A DNA stretch of 64,000 bases from an uncultured Porphyromonadaceae bacterium (GTDB lineage: Bacteria > Bacteroidota > Bacteroidia > Bacteroidales > Muribaculaceae). Every line of letters starts with the position of its first letter. Position 1 is the first letter of the stretch. Of this stretch, positions 38,663-47,907 are shown in pieces. The stretch lies in assembly GCA_945916235.1 (NCBI GenBank), contig CAMEGQ010000001.1:23496-87495 (forward strand), in the 5' to 3' direction. A program made the position numbers and the translations under genes. The notes under the pieces were generated by a model. The model searched no databases, was not told where the DNA came from, and worked only from the letters and a program-made list of their open reading frames with translations.

Positions 38663-38850
38663 CCGTTGAGCTGACGGGATGGAGGGTGTATGCGCAGCGC
38701 TGGCTGATATGTGACGGCGGTAGGCTGCGTACCCTCTTCCTTCTACCTACGCCGGATGGAGGGGTGGTGGTTGGCGTGGATGGGGTATGGGATAAGCCTC
38801 CAGACTGCGAGGCGGTGAGGGTGATTTTGGACTCTTTACTCATGGAGTAG
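38629..38850 (+). CDS. hypothetical protein
   Basis: 73-aa ORF overlapping previous ORF. Confidence 0.4.
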   Translation: MRGGGSEAVVVTVELTGWRVYAQRWLICDGGRLRTLFLLPTPDGGVVVGVDGVWDKPPDCEAVRVILDSLLME

Positions 38851-38912
38851 TATTGTCCTTTGGCGGATGGGGATAAACAATTACTTTTGCTGGTGAAATA
38901 AAAAACAATAAA

Positions 38913-39398
38913 ATGATTGGTGAGGATTCATTAAAACATCATATCGTGGAGGTGGCTATCCCTGGCAGCTTTACCACCGTAGCGATGGCGTTCATTCAAG
39001 AGAGCATCATCCACATGATACCCTGGCTCATCGTCACCTGTGCGGTGATACTTTGCGACTTGGCTTTTGGCATCCGGTGCTCATTGATGCTTGGCGAAAA
39101 GGTGCGTTTCTCGTCTGCCGCACGGCGTACAATGGGCAAGATGGTGACTTACTTCGCTTTCGTGGCGATGGTCTGCTTTATCAGCGTGGCGACCGATACG
39201 AATAACAAGATTGACATCTATTCGTGCCTGCTGGTCTGCTTTATAGAGGGGTGCAGCATCATGAGCAATCTAATCAAGCCCAAAGGGTACAGCCTTGACT
39301 TCGCCAAAGTGGTAAGCCTGTTTGGGCGCAAGATGTTCAAAGTGGATAAGTCGGATTTAGAAGATGTGATCACAAAAAATAAGGAGGGCGAACAATGA
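38913..39398 (+). CDS. phage holin family protein
   Basis: Multiple TM segments, IPWLIVTCAVILCDLAFGIRCS...; precedes M15 endolysin. Confidence 0.65.
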   Translation: MIGEDSLKHHIVEVAIPGSFTTVAMAFIQESIIHMIPWLIVTCAVILCDLAFGIRCSLMLGEKVRFSSAARRTMGKMVTYFAFVAMVCFISVATDTNNKIDIYSCLLVCFIEGCSIMSNLIKPKGYSLDFAKVVSLFGRKMFKVDKSDLEDVITKNKEGEQ

Positions 39399-39799
39399 AA
39401 TACTTTACAATGGGTGAATTGGTGTCGAGCCGAACGGCTGACCAGAAAGGGATTATTAACCGATGCAACAAGGAGCACGCTGCCAACTTAATGGAGTTGG
39501 TGGATAAGGTGCTCGACCCACTGCGTGAGGCTTACGGCAAGCCGATACGGGTAACGAGCGGCTACCGATGCGAGGCACTGAACAAGGCGGTTGGCGGTTC
39601 GCCAACCTCCGACCACATGAAGGGCTGCGCTGCCGACATCGTAGGTACACCAGCCACTAAGGAGGAGAATGAATACCTCTTCGAGCTGATTCAATCGCTG
39701 TTTCTGCCCTTCGACCAGATTATCAATGAGAAGGATTTTTCGTGGGTTCACGTATCGCACCGGCCCAACAAGAACAGAAAGCAGATTCTTGTGCTTTAA
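39395..39799 (+). CDS. M15-type peptidase endolysin
   Basis: PIRVTSGYRCEALNKAVGGSPTSDHMKGCAADIV...DKFSWVHVSH-like pattern (actual: EKDFSWVHVSHRP). Confidence 0.85.
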   Translation: MKYFTMGELVSSRTADQKGIINRCNKEHAANLMELVDKVLDPLREAYGKPIRVTSGYRCEALNKAVGGSPTSDHMKGCAADIVGTPATKEENEYLFELIQSLFLPFDQIINEKDFSWVHVSHRPNKNRKQILVL

Positions 39800-39835
39800 C
39801 CCACCCCGATAGGAACAACTTAAAACGGCTTTAAC

Positions 39836-40297
39836 ATGAACAACGAACGATTTATCAAGGCGTTAATGTATTACGCCTTACTCTTTTTTCTATACCTTAC
39901 GATAGCCATGGTGTTATGCTTTACACTGACGGGTTGTACGTCGGTGTGTTATGTACCTGTGGAGAGCGTGACCCACGACAGCATCTATATCTCCCGTGTG
40001 GAGCGTGACAGCATCCATGTGCATGACAGCATCTACATGGAGGTGGTGAGCAAGGCCGATACCGTCTATCAGACCAAGTATGTACAGAAGGTGGTCTATC
40101 GGGATGCCCTTCGCACCGATACCATGATAGTGGAGCGGGTTGACACCATCCGCCTGCCGTACCCCGTAGAGAGACAGCTATCCAAATGGGAGAAAATAAA
40201 ATTGGATTTCGGTGGCATGCTTATGGGCGGAATAGCTATCTTTGCATTGTCTGCAGCGGCGATGTGGCTGCTCAGGCGCAAACGGAATAACATCTAA
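39836..40297 (+). CDS. lipoprotein with C-terminal TM; unimolecular spanin-like candidate
   Basis: lipobox-like LTGC after N-terminal TM; C-terminal TM MLMGGIAIFALSAAAMWLLRRKR; follows holin and endolysin. Confidence 0.5.
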   Translation: MNNERFIKALMYYALLFFLYLTIAMVLCFTLTGCTSVCYVPVESVTHDSIYISRVERDSIHVHDSIYMEVVSKADTVYQTKYVQKVVYRDALRTDTMIVERVDTIRLPYPVERQLSKWEKIKLDFGGMLMGGIAIFALSAAAMWLLRRKRNNI

Positions 40298-40322
40298 TCA
40301 CTCAGAAAGGAGGTGTGTAACA

Positions 40323-40382
40323 ATGGCAAGCAAATGTGGTGGCGGCACCAAGAAGAAAGGCGGCAAGGGCGGCAAGAAGTAA
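40323..40382 (+). CDS. 19-aa Lys/Gly-rich peptide (not in ORF track)
   Basis: MASKCGGGTKKKGGKGGKK preceded by AGAAAGGAGG. Confidence 0.45.
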   Translation: MASKCGGGTKKKGGKGGKK

Positions 40383-40416
40383 CCCCTCGCTGAGAAGTTG
40401 AAAAGCATTATCCCTT

Positions 40417-40450
40417 CGGGCTTAGGGGAAAAAAGCCCGACCCCTTGTTT
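40417..40450 (+). terminator. intrinsic terminator
   Basis: CGGGCTT...AAGCCCG stem followed by TTGTTTTTATT. Confidence 0.6.
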
Positions 40451-40566
40451 TTATTGTAGAAGTTTGGCTAACAAGGATAAATAACATCGTCAGTATATGC
40501 TATCCGTCGGGCTTGACGGGTAAACATAGCTGGCGATGTTTTTGTTCACCATATATCGACATAAAA

Positions 40567-40866
40567 ATGAGCAAGGAGGAATTATTTAACATTGTGATAG
40601 ACATAGTGGCAGATACAACGGGTGTATCGAGAGAGTGCATACTGACAAGCAAGTGCGAGGAGAGTACGGACGCTCGCTCCATTGCCGTGAAGGTGCTCAG
40701 TCGCTACCTGACCGATGTGCAGATAGGTGGGCTATTTGGCATTACGTCGCGTGGAGTGAACTATATCCGTGGCACCTTTTTATTGCGGTCAAAGAAATGG
40801 TTCGTAAGAAGTAATTACGAAGCAGTGTTGAAGCGAATAGGAAGTAATGCGTTGACGGCTGTCTGA
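40567..40866 (+). CDS. DnaA domain IV-like HTH protein
   Basis: DARSIAVKVLSRYLTDVQIGGLFGITSRGVNYI resembles DnaA C-terminal ARxIAxxL...IGxxFG. Confidence 0.5.
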   Translation: MSKEELFNIVIDIVADTTGVSRECILTSKCEESTDARSIAVKVLSRYLTDVQIGGLFGITSRGVNYIRGTFLLRSKKWFVRSNYEAVLKRIGSNALTAV

Positions 40867-40874
40867 GGATGAGG

Positions 40875-40882
40875 TATCTTTG
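40875..40882 (+). promoter_or_regulatory. -7 box TATCTTTG
   Basis: TATCTTTG upstream of 40928 CDS with TTG about 20 nt upstream. Confidence 0.45.
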
Positions 40883-40927
40883 CATCGTCAATCAATAGTG
40901 GTTGGCATAACTTAAACCTTAACGATT

Positions 40928-41449
40928 ATGCAGATAAAAGGAATGAATGGCGAAAGCTACCATGTGACGGGACAGGGACAGGGTAATTACAACACGGTCG
41001 GCGCGAGCGCAGGCATTGCCTCCTTCCTTGGCCTTAATGCAGGCAACCTCTTCGGAGGCTGTGGTAACGGATGGAATCGCAACGGCTGCAACGGCCCTGT
41101 GGAGGTGATTACCTCTGAGGATAAGCCTATCAGTCGCTACGAGGCCAAGATGATGCAGGACCTCAGTACGAAGGATGCTGAAATCTCGCTCCTGAAGGCC
41201 GACAAGTACACCGACCAGAAGATTGTGGAGACCACGGCTTACCTCATGGGTAAGATTAACGAGGTTTCCGCCGAGGTGCGTGCCAACAAGGACGCTCAGT
41301 GTGCCATCAACATGGAGCAGGCGGTTTACAACGGTACGAACACTGCCACCATCGGTTGCATCAAGCAGCAGATTGCACAGCTCCAGTCGCTCTCTACGCT
41401 GGTGGTTCCATCCGCCAAGGTGTGTGACACGGGTTGCTGCTGCGGCTAA
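40928..41449 (+). CDS. hypothetical phage protein
   Basis: 173 aa, Gly/Asn-rich N-terminus, Cys-rich C-terminus VCDTGCCCG. Confidence 0.55.
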   Translation: MQIKGMNGESYHVTGQGQGNYNTVGASAGIASFLGLNAGNLFGGCGNGWNRNGCNGPVEVITSEDKPISRYEAKMMQDLSTKDAEISLLKADKYTDQKIVETTAYLMGKINEVSAEVRANKDAQCAINMEQAVYNGTNTATIGCIKQQIAQLQSLSTLVVPSAKVCDTGCCCG

Positions 41450-41506
41450 AATTACTCGATTATTGGAATGATACTCAGATAGTTATGGGTATCATTCCAA
41501 ATAAGC

Positions 41507-41983
41507 ATGTTCAAACAGGCTTATTTTACAACAAATATGATTAACAACGCATACAAACTATCAGCCGTGCTGACGCAGTGGATTAATCCTGTGGTGCAGC
41601 AGTTTGCCGCAGGGCGTATGGCCTCACTGCCCTTTGTGCAGTTGATTGAGAATAAGGTGAAGTCGAGCGGATGGGTCAGTCCTGCCTGGAGCCTTGCATC
41701 GGAGATTTCTCCCCTGCTCAATAACGTCAGCGGCGCATTGGTGCAACCCCTGCTCCAACGCTATATCTCTTCCGTGCCTGACGAGCAACTGCCCAAGATG
41801 GCGCATCGCATTGTGGACGAAGCCATCAAGCAGGGCTCACTCTCGCTCATGGAAGGTAGGGTGGTGTTCGAGAAAGAGGACTTGGAGGAGCTGAAACAGC
41901 TACTCAACTACAATCTCCCCCTCAGCCAGGAGGAGGAATACGAAGTGATTACAGAACCCCGTGCGGAGGATTCCGCTCAATAA
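41507..41983 (+). CDS. hypothetical protein
   Basis: 158-aa ORF. Confidence 0.5.
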   Translation: MFKQAYFTTNMINNAYKLSAVLTQWINPVVQQFAAGRMASLPFVQLIENKVKSSGWVSPAWSLASEISPLLNNVSGALVQPLLQRYISSVPDEQLPKMAHRIVDEAIKQGSLSLMEGRVVFEKEDLEELKQLLNYNLPLSQEEEYEVITEPRAEDSAQ

Positions 41984-42000
41984 CTTAAACCTTAACTATC

Positions 42001-42408
42001 ATGATTCAATTAACTCCTATTGCAATCGCTGCCACGAGCCAGCAGTACCTGGCCAATGTGGTGGAAAATCTCTGCCAAGCCTATTGCTTGACGGACAGTG
42101 TACAACCTTCAGGCAACGTGACCTTCTCCGTAGCCTCACAGCAGACTGTCGGCACGCAGACCGTAGTAACCATCAATGCCGCCGTAACCGTGACCTACCA
42201 GCCCAAGGGTCATTGCAAGAGCGTGGTGCGTCAGTTTAACGAGCAGTTCCAGGTGGCCTTTATCGGTGCGGCTGGCGCCGTGCCAACCATTGCGCTAACC
42301 CCGCTGACTACCGTAGTGACCGCAGACCACATCAAGTGCTGCAACAAGGCATACGGTGTGAGCCTGGCAACGCCTCTGACCATTGCCGCCACGTTTCCCG
42401 CAGCGTAG
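42001..42408 (+). CDS. hypothetical protein
   Basis: 135-aa ORF. Confidence 0.5.
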   Translation: MIQLTPIAIAATSQQYLANVVENLCQAYCLTDSVQPSGNVTFSVASQQTVGTQTVVTINAAVTVTYQPKGHCKSVVRQFNEQFQVAFIGAAGAVPTIALTPLTTVVTADHIKCCNKAYGVSLATPLTIAATFPAA

Positions 42409-42591
42409 CTTGGCAAAGGCTACATTTTCAAGACGAGCAAGAACAAAACGTTCCACTTGATTGTTCAACTTATGTTTTAGATACGAGATACAAGTGATGA
42501 GTGATAAGTGATGAGAGACGAGTGGTGTGGGTGGACTATTTTCCGCCCACACACCGTAACCTAATTTAAATCTTAAAACGAACAATATAAA

Positions 42592-43140
42592 ATGAAGACC
42601 AAGGAAGAGATGATAGACCGCTACCATCAGCTTTACGATAAGATGAAAGATAGCAAAGACCCCAAGACTATGAAAATATTCGGCGAGGCGGAGAAGAGTA
42701 TCTTCAAGCAGTTGGCAGCTACCCATCCGCAGCTGGCTGATAGTTGGCTCGCGCGACTCGAAGCAATCTGCTGGGACAACTACCTGAGCGAAGCCGAGGC
42801 CATGAACATATCCAAGTGGATGGAGAACCAGGATAAGACCAAGGGATTCCATTGGCCGAAGGAGCCGTTCATGAAAGCCGTAGAGGGTATAGGTGGATGC
42901 ACCGAGCGAAAGCCGGAGTACAACAGCTGTGCGCTGCTTGCTACGTCGAATATGATATACAGCGACCACGCCCGGAGTATCGCCGAGGACATGGGATATA
43001 AGTCGCCTACCGAAGTACCCAACGAAAAGATGCTCCGTTCCTGCTACAACAAGGCCGTGGAGAAGCTGTGTGATGCCGACAAAGGTTTCAATGTGAGGAA
43101 GTACTTCAAGCACTCCATGTACGGAGAAACACCCGGATAA
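42592..43140 (+). CDS. hypothetical protein
   Basis: 182-aa ORF. Confidence 0.5.
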   Translation: MKTKEEMIDRYHQLYDKMKDSKDPKTMKIFGEAEKSIFKQLAATHPQLADSWLARLEAICWDNYLSEAEAMNISKWMENQDKTKGFHWPKEPFMKAVEGIGGCTERKPEYNSCALLATSNMIYSDHARSIAEDMGYKSPTEVPNEKMLRSCYNKAVEKLCDADKGFNVRKYFKHSMYGETPG

Positions 43141-43166
43141 CCTAACATAAGTAAGGAGATAATAAC

Positions 43167-43574
43167 ATGAAAAACAACAGGGAACGATTGACCAAGAGTC
43201 AAGTGGAAGAAGTGCTGAGAAGCTACTTCGGTTGCTCGCTGCGCGAGATGTGCGTCACGGTATCTATCCTCTGCATCCACGCGCACGTAGTGTACAACGA
43301 CTTCAAGACGCAGCTCACCGCCCAACGCGAGCTGATGGATAGGCTGCCAGGAGTCTATCTCTATCTGGAGCGTGGCTACACCGATGGCGCCACTCTCGAT
43401 GCCCTCTATGGTGCCGACCTCGACGAGCAGGAAATCTACATCAAGGACCAAAGCGGCTCACTCATCCGCACCACCATCCACGAATACCTCTTCGAGTACC
43501 TCGATAACAAAGAGATGTGTCAAACGTCCCACCAAACTAATAGTTCGCAAATCTTAAATCAATTTGCTTGTTAG
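43167..43574 (+). CDS. LREYFG-family paralog, copy 3
   Basis: LRSYFGCSLREMCVTVSILCIHAHVVYNDFKTQLTAQRELMDRLPGVYLYLERGYTDGATLDALYGADL. Confidence 0.6.
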   Translation: MKNNRERLTKSQVEEVLRSYFGCSLREMCVTVSILCIHAHVVYNDFKTQLTAQRELMDRLPGVYLYLERGYTDGATLDALYGADLDEQEIYIKDQSGSLIRTTIHEYLFEYLDNKEMCQTSHQTNSSQILNQFAC

Positions 43575-43991
43575 GAAATGTGTGTCCTCACCGACCCACC
43601 AAACTAATAATTCGCATGGCTGCCTCCGAGACAAAAACAAAAGAGGCGGTCATGCTTTTTTCTTGCGCCGGCTTTCGTAGTCTTTCATCGGCTTTGTTTT
43701 CAAGGTTTTGCTCACCTTATTAATGACGTGAGCACAGTGTAATGCTGTCATATTCAGAACCATATACCAACATAAAAAATATAATAAGCGAGAGCTCTCC
43801 CTATTTAAGTATTTATTTAGAAAGTATTAAAGATAAATATCAGACCGCAAGAACACGATGTATTTGTTTGACTATCATAGAGATACAATCGTTAATTTAT
43901 GGTTAATTATCAGTTTCATGGGATGCAATTATCAGTTTCATGGGATGGAAGTATCAGTTTCATGGGACGTTTATATTAGTTTCGTGGGACG
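43525..43991. repeat. iteron-type replication origin region
   Basis: Direct 18-mers TATCAGTTTCATGGGATG-type at 43908, 43930, 43952, 43974 (exact 22-bp period); inverted relatives CGTCCCACCAAACTAATA at 43525 and 43592. Confidence 0.8.
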
Positions 43992-44139
43992 CGGTTCGGT
44001 CGTTTCACGTTTTATCTATTAGGCGCTTGGGACGCCAATCGTTGCTAAATGCTAAATATGATTAATTATTAGTCCAAAAAGAGCGTACTAATAATAATAA
44101 CATTACCTTTGTATCGCTAACTAATACATTCCTAATCAA

Positions 44140-45306
44140 ATGGCAGACAAAAGTATTGAAAAATTCAATCCTAAGACCATTGTAAAGGTCTCCTCGCAGC
44201 TATACGAAATGGATAAGCGCCGTATCGACCTCTCCATCTATGGTTACCGGTTACTCTATGCCATCTCTTCCGGCCTGAGCGAGCGTGATATGTTCTGTGA
44301 GTACCGCTTCAGTAAGAGTGCGCTGTTCAAGTACCTGAATATAGATAACACCAACCAGCGCCACGACATCCTCCAGCAGACCCTCACCGAGGTGCAGAGC
44401 AAGGGGATAAGCATTGTAACGACCAACCGGGGCAAGCGAACCTGGGAAAACATCTCGCTCATCACCTACAGCAAGCACTCCGAGGATGGAGACAACGTGA
44501 TTATCCACATCAACGACAAGGCAATGGATATTCTCTTCAACATCAAGCAGTATGTGCCCATCATGCCCAAGCACTACCTACCGCTTAACACCACCTATCA
44601 GAACTGGTTCTACCCATTCCTGAAGAAGTCGCTGAAGCTGGGCACATGGACTATGACCATCGACGACATCATCACAGGGCTTAACCTCGACGGGAGCGCC
44701 ACACCGAGCGGCATGAAGAAAGCGGAAAATACCTGCTCCAGCTACGACCGCAAGAAGTGCGCCTCTTATATAGGTAATGTGCTACGCTTCGTGGTGGGCA
44801 TCGAGCCGAGCCAAGCCTATAAAGAGGAGATTCGTGCGGCCAAGGCCGAGAAGCGCAAGCCTCGACCCGTCCCATGGGACTATTACAAGAACCCCCGGAG
44901 CGGCAATCCTACCGGCACGCTCTACACCATCAGCCACTACACCGACATCGAAGTGAAAGCCTATGCCGAGAAGGAGGGGAGGAGCTATGCGCGTGTGGTA
45001 TTCCTGGTCAGGCAGAAGGTGAGCGAGATGGATAAGCGTCAGCTTGCGGAGCTCGACAAGAACATCAAGAAGCAGGCTGAAGAGGATATGGGTGCGCGTC
45101 AGGATTTGGCCAACCGTGCAGGTTCTGAATCCATATCCTACGCGCAGATTGTAGAGCCCGCTTGCGAGGTTCCCGTCATGGAGGCCGCATTTCATGATGA
45201 ACAAGAGTTGCGAGACAGCGCCCGTGAGGTAGGCATGACCTTCGAGGAGTATGTCGAGATGGGCCGCTTCGCCAAGCATCCCAACGGCAAATGGTACCGC
45301 AGATAA
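44140..45306 (+). CDS. Rep_3/RepB-like plasmid replication initiator
   Basis: 388 aa; IVKVSSQLYEMDKRRIDLSIYGYRLLYAISSGL...FYPFLKKSLKLGTWTMTIDDI; downstream of iterons. Confidence 0.7.
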   Translation: MADKSIEKFNPKTIVKVSSQLYEMDKRRIDLSIYGYRLLYAISSGLSERDMFCEYRFSKSALFKYLNIDNTNQRHDILQQTLTEVQSKGISIVTTNRGKRTWENISLITYSKHSEDGDNVIIHINDKAMDILFNIKQYVPIMPKHYLPLNTTYQNWFYPFLKKSLKLGTWTMTIDDIITGLNLDGSATPSGMKKAENTCSSYDRKKCASYIGNVLRFVVGIEPSQAYKEEIRAAKAEKRKPRPVPWDYYKNPRSGNPTGTLYTISHYTDIEVKAYAEKEGRSYARVVFLVRQKVSEMDKRQLAELDKNIKKQAEEDMGARQDLANRAGSESISYAQIVEPACEVPVMEAAFHDEQELRDSAREVGMTFEEYVEMGRFAKHPNGKWYRR

Positions 45307-45320
45307 TCCCATCAAACTAA

Positions 45321-45460
45321 TACTTATCACTGATTACAATAACCAATCATTGATTACAAAAACTAATCACTGATTACAAAAACTAATCACTGATTACAAA
45401 AACTAATCATTGATTACAAAAACTAATCATTGATTACAAAAACTAATCACTCATAACTAA
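45321..45460. repeat. about seven tandem 20-bp repeats AACTAATCAYTGATTACAAA
   Basis: units start at 45321, 45341, 45361, 45381, 45401, 45421, 45441; outermost units degenerate. Confidence 0.85.
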
Positions 45461-45489
45461 TTACTAATCACTAAAAACAATCTCTCATT

Positions 45490-46386
45490 ATGAAAAAGTT
45501 TTTCTCCCTTTTCATGGCGCTGTGCGTCATGGCCTCTCTGTTTCTGTTATCCGCTTGTGTCAATTCGGTAGAGGATGGCGGCAAGGAGGATCAGACACTC
45601 TGTAAGCTCTCTGTCTCCGTGGGTCAGCTGGTATCAACCCATCCTATCACAGGCGAATCAAATATCGCTACCCGTGCGGCGATGACTCTATCCGACCATG
45701 CAAAGGCGCTCACCCTCTTTGCCGTGGCGGAGGATGGATCGGTCGCTGCGAGCGTAACGCAAGCATCCACGGAACCGGGTTACGGCAGTATCACCATGGA
45801 ACTTCCTCACGGCAGCTATACGCTGGTCGGTGTGGCTCACAATGGCGCTCAAGCCTCCTATGCCGATGGCATCATCGCCTTCGAAGACGGCAAGGTGACA
45901 GACACCTTCATCGGTACGAAGGCAGTGGCGCTCTCGTATAATGCTTCGCCTATAAGCACCACCATCACACTGCAACGGCGGGTGGCGAAGCTAACCATCG
46001 ACATGAAGGACGCCCTTCCGCCTTCCGTCAACGAGGCCAAGGTGTCAATAAGCACCTACTCCCCAAAGTTCGACCTCTCCGCCAACGCAGGCACGGCAGC
46101 CGAACCGCTGGAGCGCAGCTTCAACCTGACCAGTTACAGAGGCCAAACCGACATCAGCATCTCCATCTACACCTTCCTGCCCACGGCTACCACAACAACC
46201 TCGCTCACCTACACCGTGACCGATACATCAGATGCTACCCTATACACCCACACCTTCCCATCGCTCAACCTCGCCGAGTGCACCCAAACCAAGGTGTTCG
46301 GCCATTTCTTCACCTCCAGTGATGTCTGGACTATCGAGTTAATGGGGGATTGGAAGACGTCGATTGACTATAACATTAACAATTAA
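45490..46386 (+). CDS. fimbrillin/Mfa2 (FimB)-like lipoprotein
   Basis: signal + lipobox LLSAC; QRRVAKLTIDMKDALP...NAEAKVSIS-style fold pattern of Mfa2/FimB. Confidence 0.5.
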   Translation: MKKFFSLFMALCVMASLFLLSACVNSVEDGGKEDQTLCKLSVSVGQLVSTHPITGESNIATRAAMTLSDHAKALTLFAVAEDGSVAASVTQASTEPGYGSITMELPHGSYTLVGVAHNGAQASYADGIIAFEDGKVTDTFIGTKAVALSYNASPISTTITLQRRVAKLTIDMKDALPPSVNEAKVSISTYSPKFDLSANAGTAAEPLERSFNLTSYRGQTDISISIYTFLPTATTTTSLTYTVTDTSDATLYTHTFPSLNLAECTQTKVFGHFFTSSDVWTIELMGDWKTSIDYNINN

Positions 46387-46398
46387 TACGATTATACT

Positions 46399-47064
46399 AT
46401 GGCACTAATCAAATGCCCCGAATGTGGGAAAGATGTGAGTGACAAGGCGGAACGCTGTCCTCATTGCGGAGTGAACATTGCAGGTATGGACGATATTGTT
46501 CTTTGCTGTCCCTACTGTCTGTCAAGTAGGTTAGACCCCGTAAACAAGAAATTCAGTGCAGCAAAGGCTGCGCTTGGCTACATCTGTGTAGGTAATATCG
46601 GTATGCTGGCCGGAGCTGCTGGCATTGACAAAGAGGAGTTTACCTGCCGTTCGTGCGGAAAAAAGTTTAAGGGAATGGAATCCCCAAATCTGAAAGAAGG
46701 CGAACGCGAAGAGGTGAAGCGTGAATACATCAGGCTGATTACAGAGGTCGGTGCGATAGAATCTGAAAAGTATATTGAAGGAAAAATGCCTGTTCCTTTA
46801 AACAGCGATTATGATACGTTTAGGTATCGATTCATCGAACATAACAATCTAAAAGCCAAGATAACCATGAACGATAAACGGAGAGAGGTAAATAGATACT
46901 CTTTTTACTTATCGGCCACCGTATCTGTTATTTTAATGTTTGTCATGCTTAGCTCTGATTTAGACTTCCCTCTGGCGTTTCTATTCACTTTGTTTTTAGC
47001 GTTCCTGCTGTTTATGGTATTCAAAGTGATAGGAGCAATGATTATAGGAGACAAAGAAGTATAA
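46399..47064 (+). CDS. zinc-ribbon membrane protein
   Basis: CPECGKDVSDKAERCPHCG, CCPYC, CRSCGKKF; two C-terminal TM segments. Confidence 0.65.
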   Translation: MALIKCPECGKDVSDKAERCPHCGVNIAGMDDIVLCCPYCLSSRLDPVNKKFSAAKAALGYICVGNIGMLAGAAGIDKEEFTCRSCGKKFKGMESPNLKEGEREEVKREYIRLITEVGAIESEKYIEGKMPVPLNSDYDTFRYRFIEHNNLKAKITMNDKRREVNRYSFYLSATVSVILMFVMLSSDLDFPLAFLFTLFLAFLLFMVFKVIGAMIIGDKEV

Positions 47065-47190
47065 ATCTTCCAACCTATTATTTGCCCAAGCGCTGTGTCC
47101 TTTGCAAGAAGGATGCGGCGCTTTATCTTTGTCGGCAGAAAGCGATGGAACATACCCATTGCTCAAGCTATTAATTATTCATTAGAAACC

Positions 47191-47715
47191 ATGCCATCGA
47201 AGGATTTTGAAGTGAAGCTGTCGGATGAATTGAACTTTTGGGCGGCACGTGTATTTGACAAGATAAAGCAGAACTTCCTTGCGCTCGACATCAACCGAAC
47301 GCCAGGGGGCAAAGGGCCTGAATATACAGGCGACCTCTTCCGCTCTGTGTGGTGGACGGTGTACAATGCCGCCGGTGGAAATAAGGCCATGATCACCTTC
47401 TTCTACCTCAAGTATGGCGACTTCGTGCAGTGGGGTGTAGGTAATGGCGTGAAGAAGTGGAATGTACCCAAGATGACCGGCCTGGTTCCTATCAAGCATC
47501 CGGATAACAACCGCATGGCGAAGCCCTTCCTGCGCAGTGAGGTAAGACGACAAGCCAAATGGTTGCTTAAGCGTCTGGCCGAGCAATATGTCTATGCTGG
47601 AAATCTCTATATTGTGAAAGGCTTGGCCGAAGGTTTAGGTAGCCAAACTATCACTCAGCGATGGATTGAGCAGAATAAAGACGCACTTAGAGAGCGGTTC
47701 AAAAACCTTTTTTAG
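47191..47715 (+). CDS. head-tail joining (HK97 gp10-like) protein, tentative
   Basis: position upstream of tape measure; EYTGDLFRSVWW...PFLRSEVRRQAKWLLKRLAEQ. Confidence 0.45.
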   Translation: MPSKDFEVKLSDELNFWAARVFDKIKQNFLALDINRTPGGKGPEYTGDLFRSVWWTVYNAAGGNKAMITFFYLKYGDFVQWGVGNGVKKWNVPKMTGLVPIKHPDNNRMAKPFLRSEVRRQAKWLLKRLAEQYVYAGNLYIVKGLAEGLGSQTITQRWIEQNKDALRERFKNLF

Positions 47716-47907
47716 TAATTACATATACACATAAATACATAAATACATAAATACAAATACATAGATTTATAGGGGCGTCATCTGTGCATGGGTGAGATAG
47801 TTCATGGTAGCTATTTCACCCATTTTTCTTTGTCCTTTTTTCAACGGTTTCAGCACTCTAACTTTGCTGTAAAACAAAATGATTATTAACTCAAAAACAG
47901 CAAAAAA

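Noticed and set aside
45321-45460. CRISPR array
   Set aside because: Repeats are directly contiguous 20-mers with no spacers and no cas genes nearby
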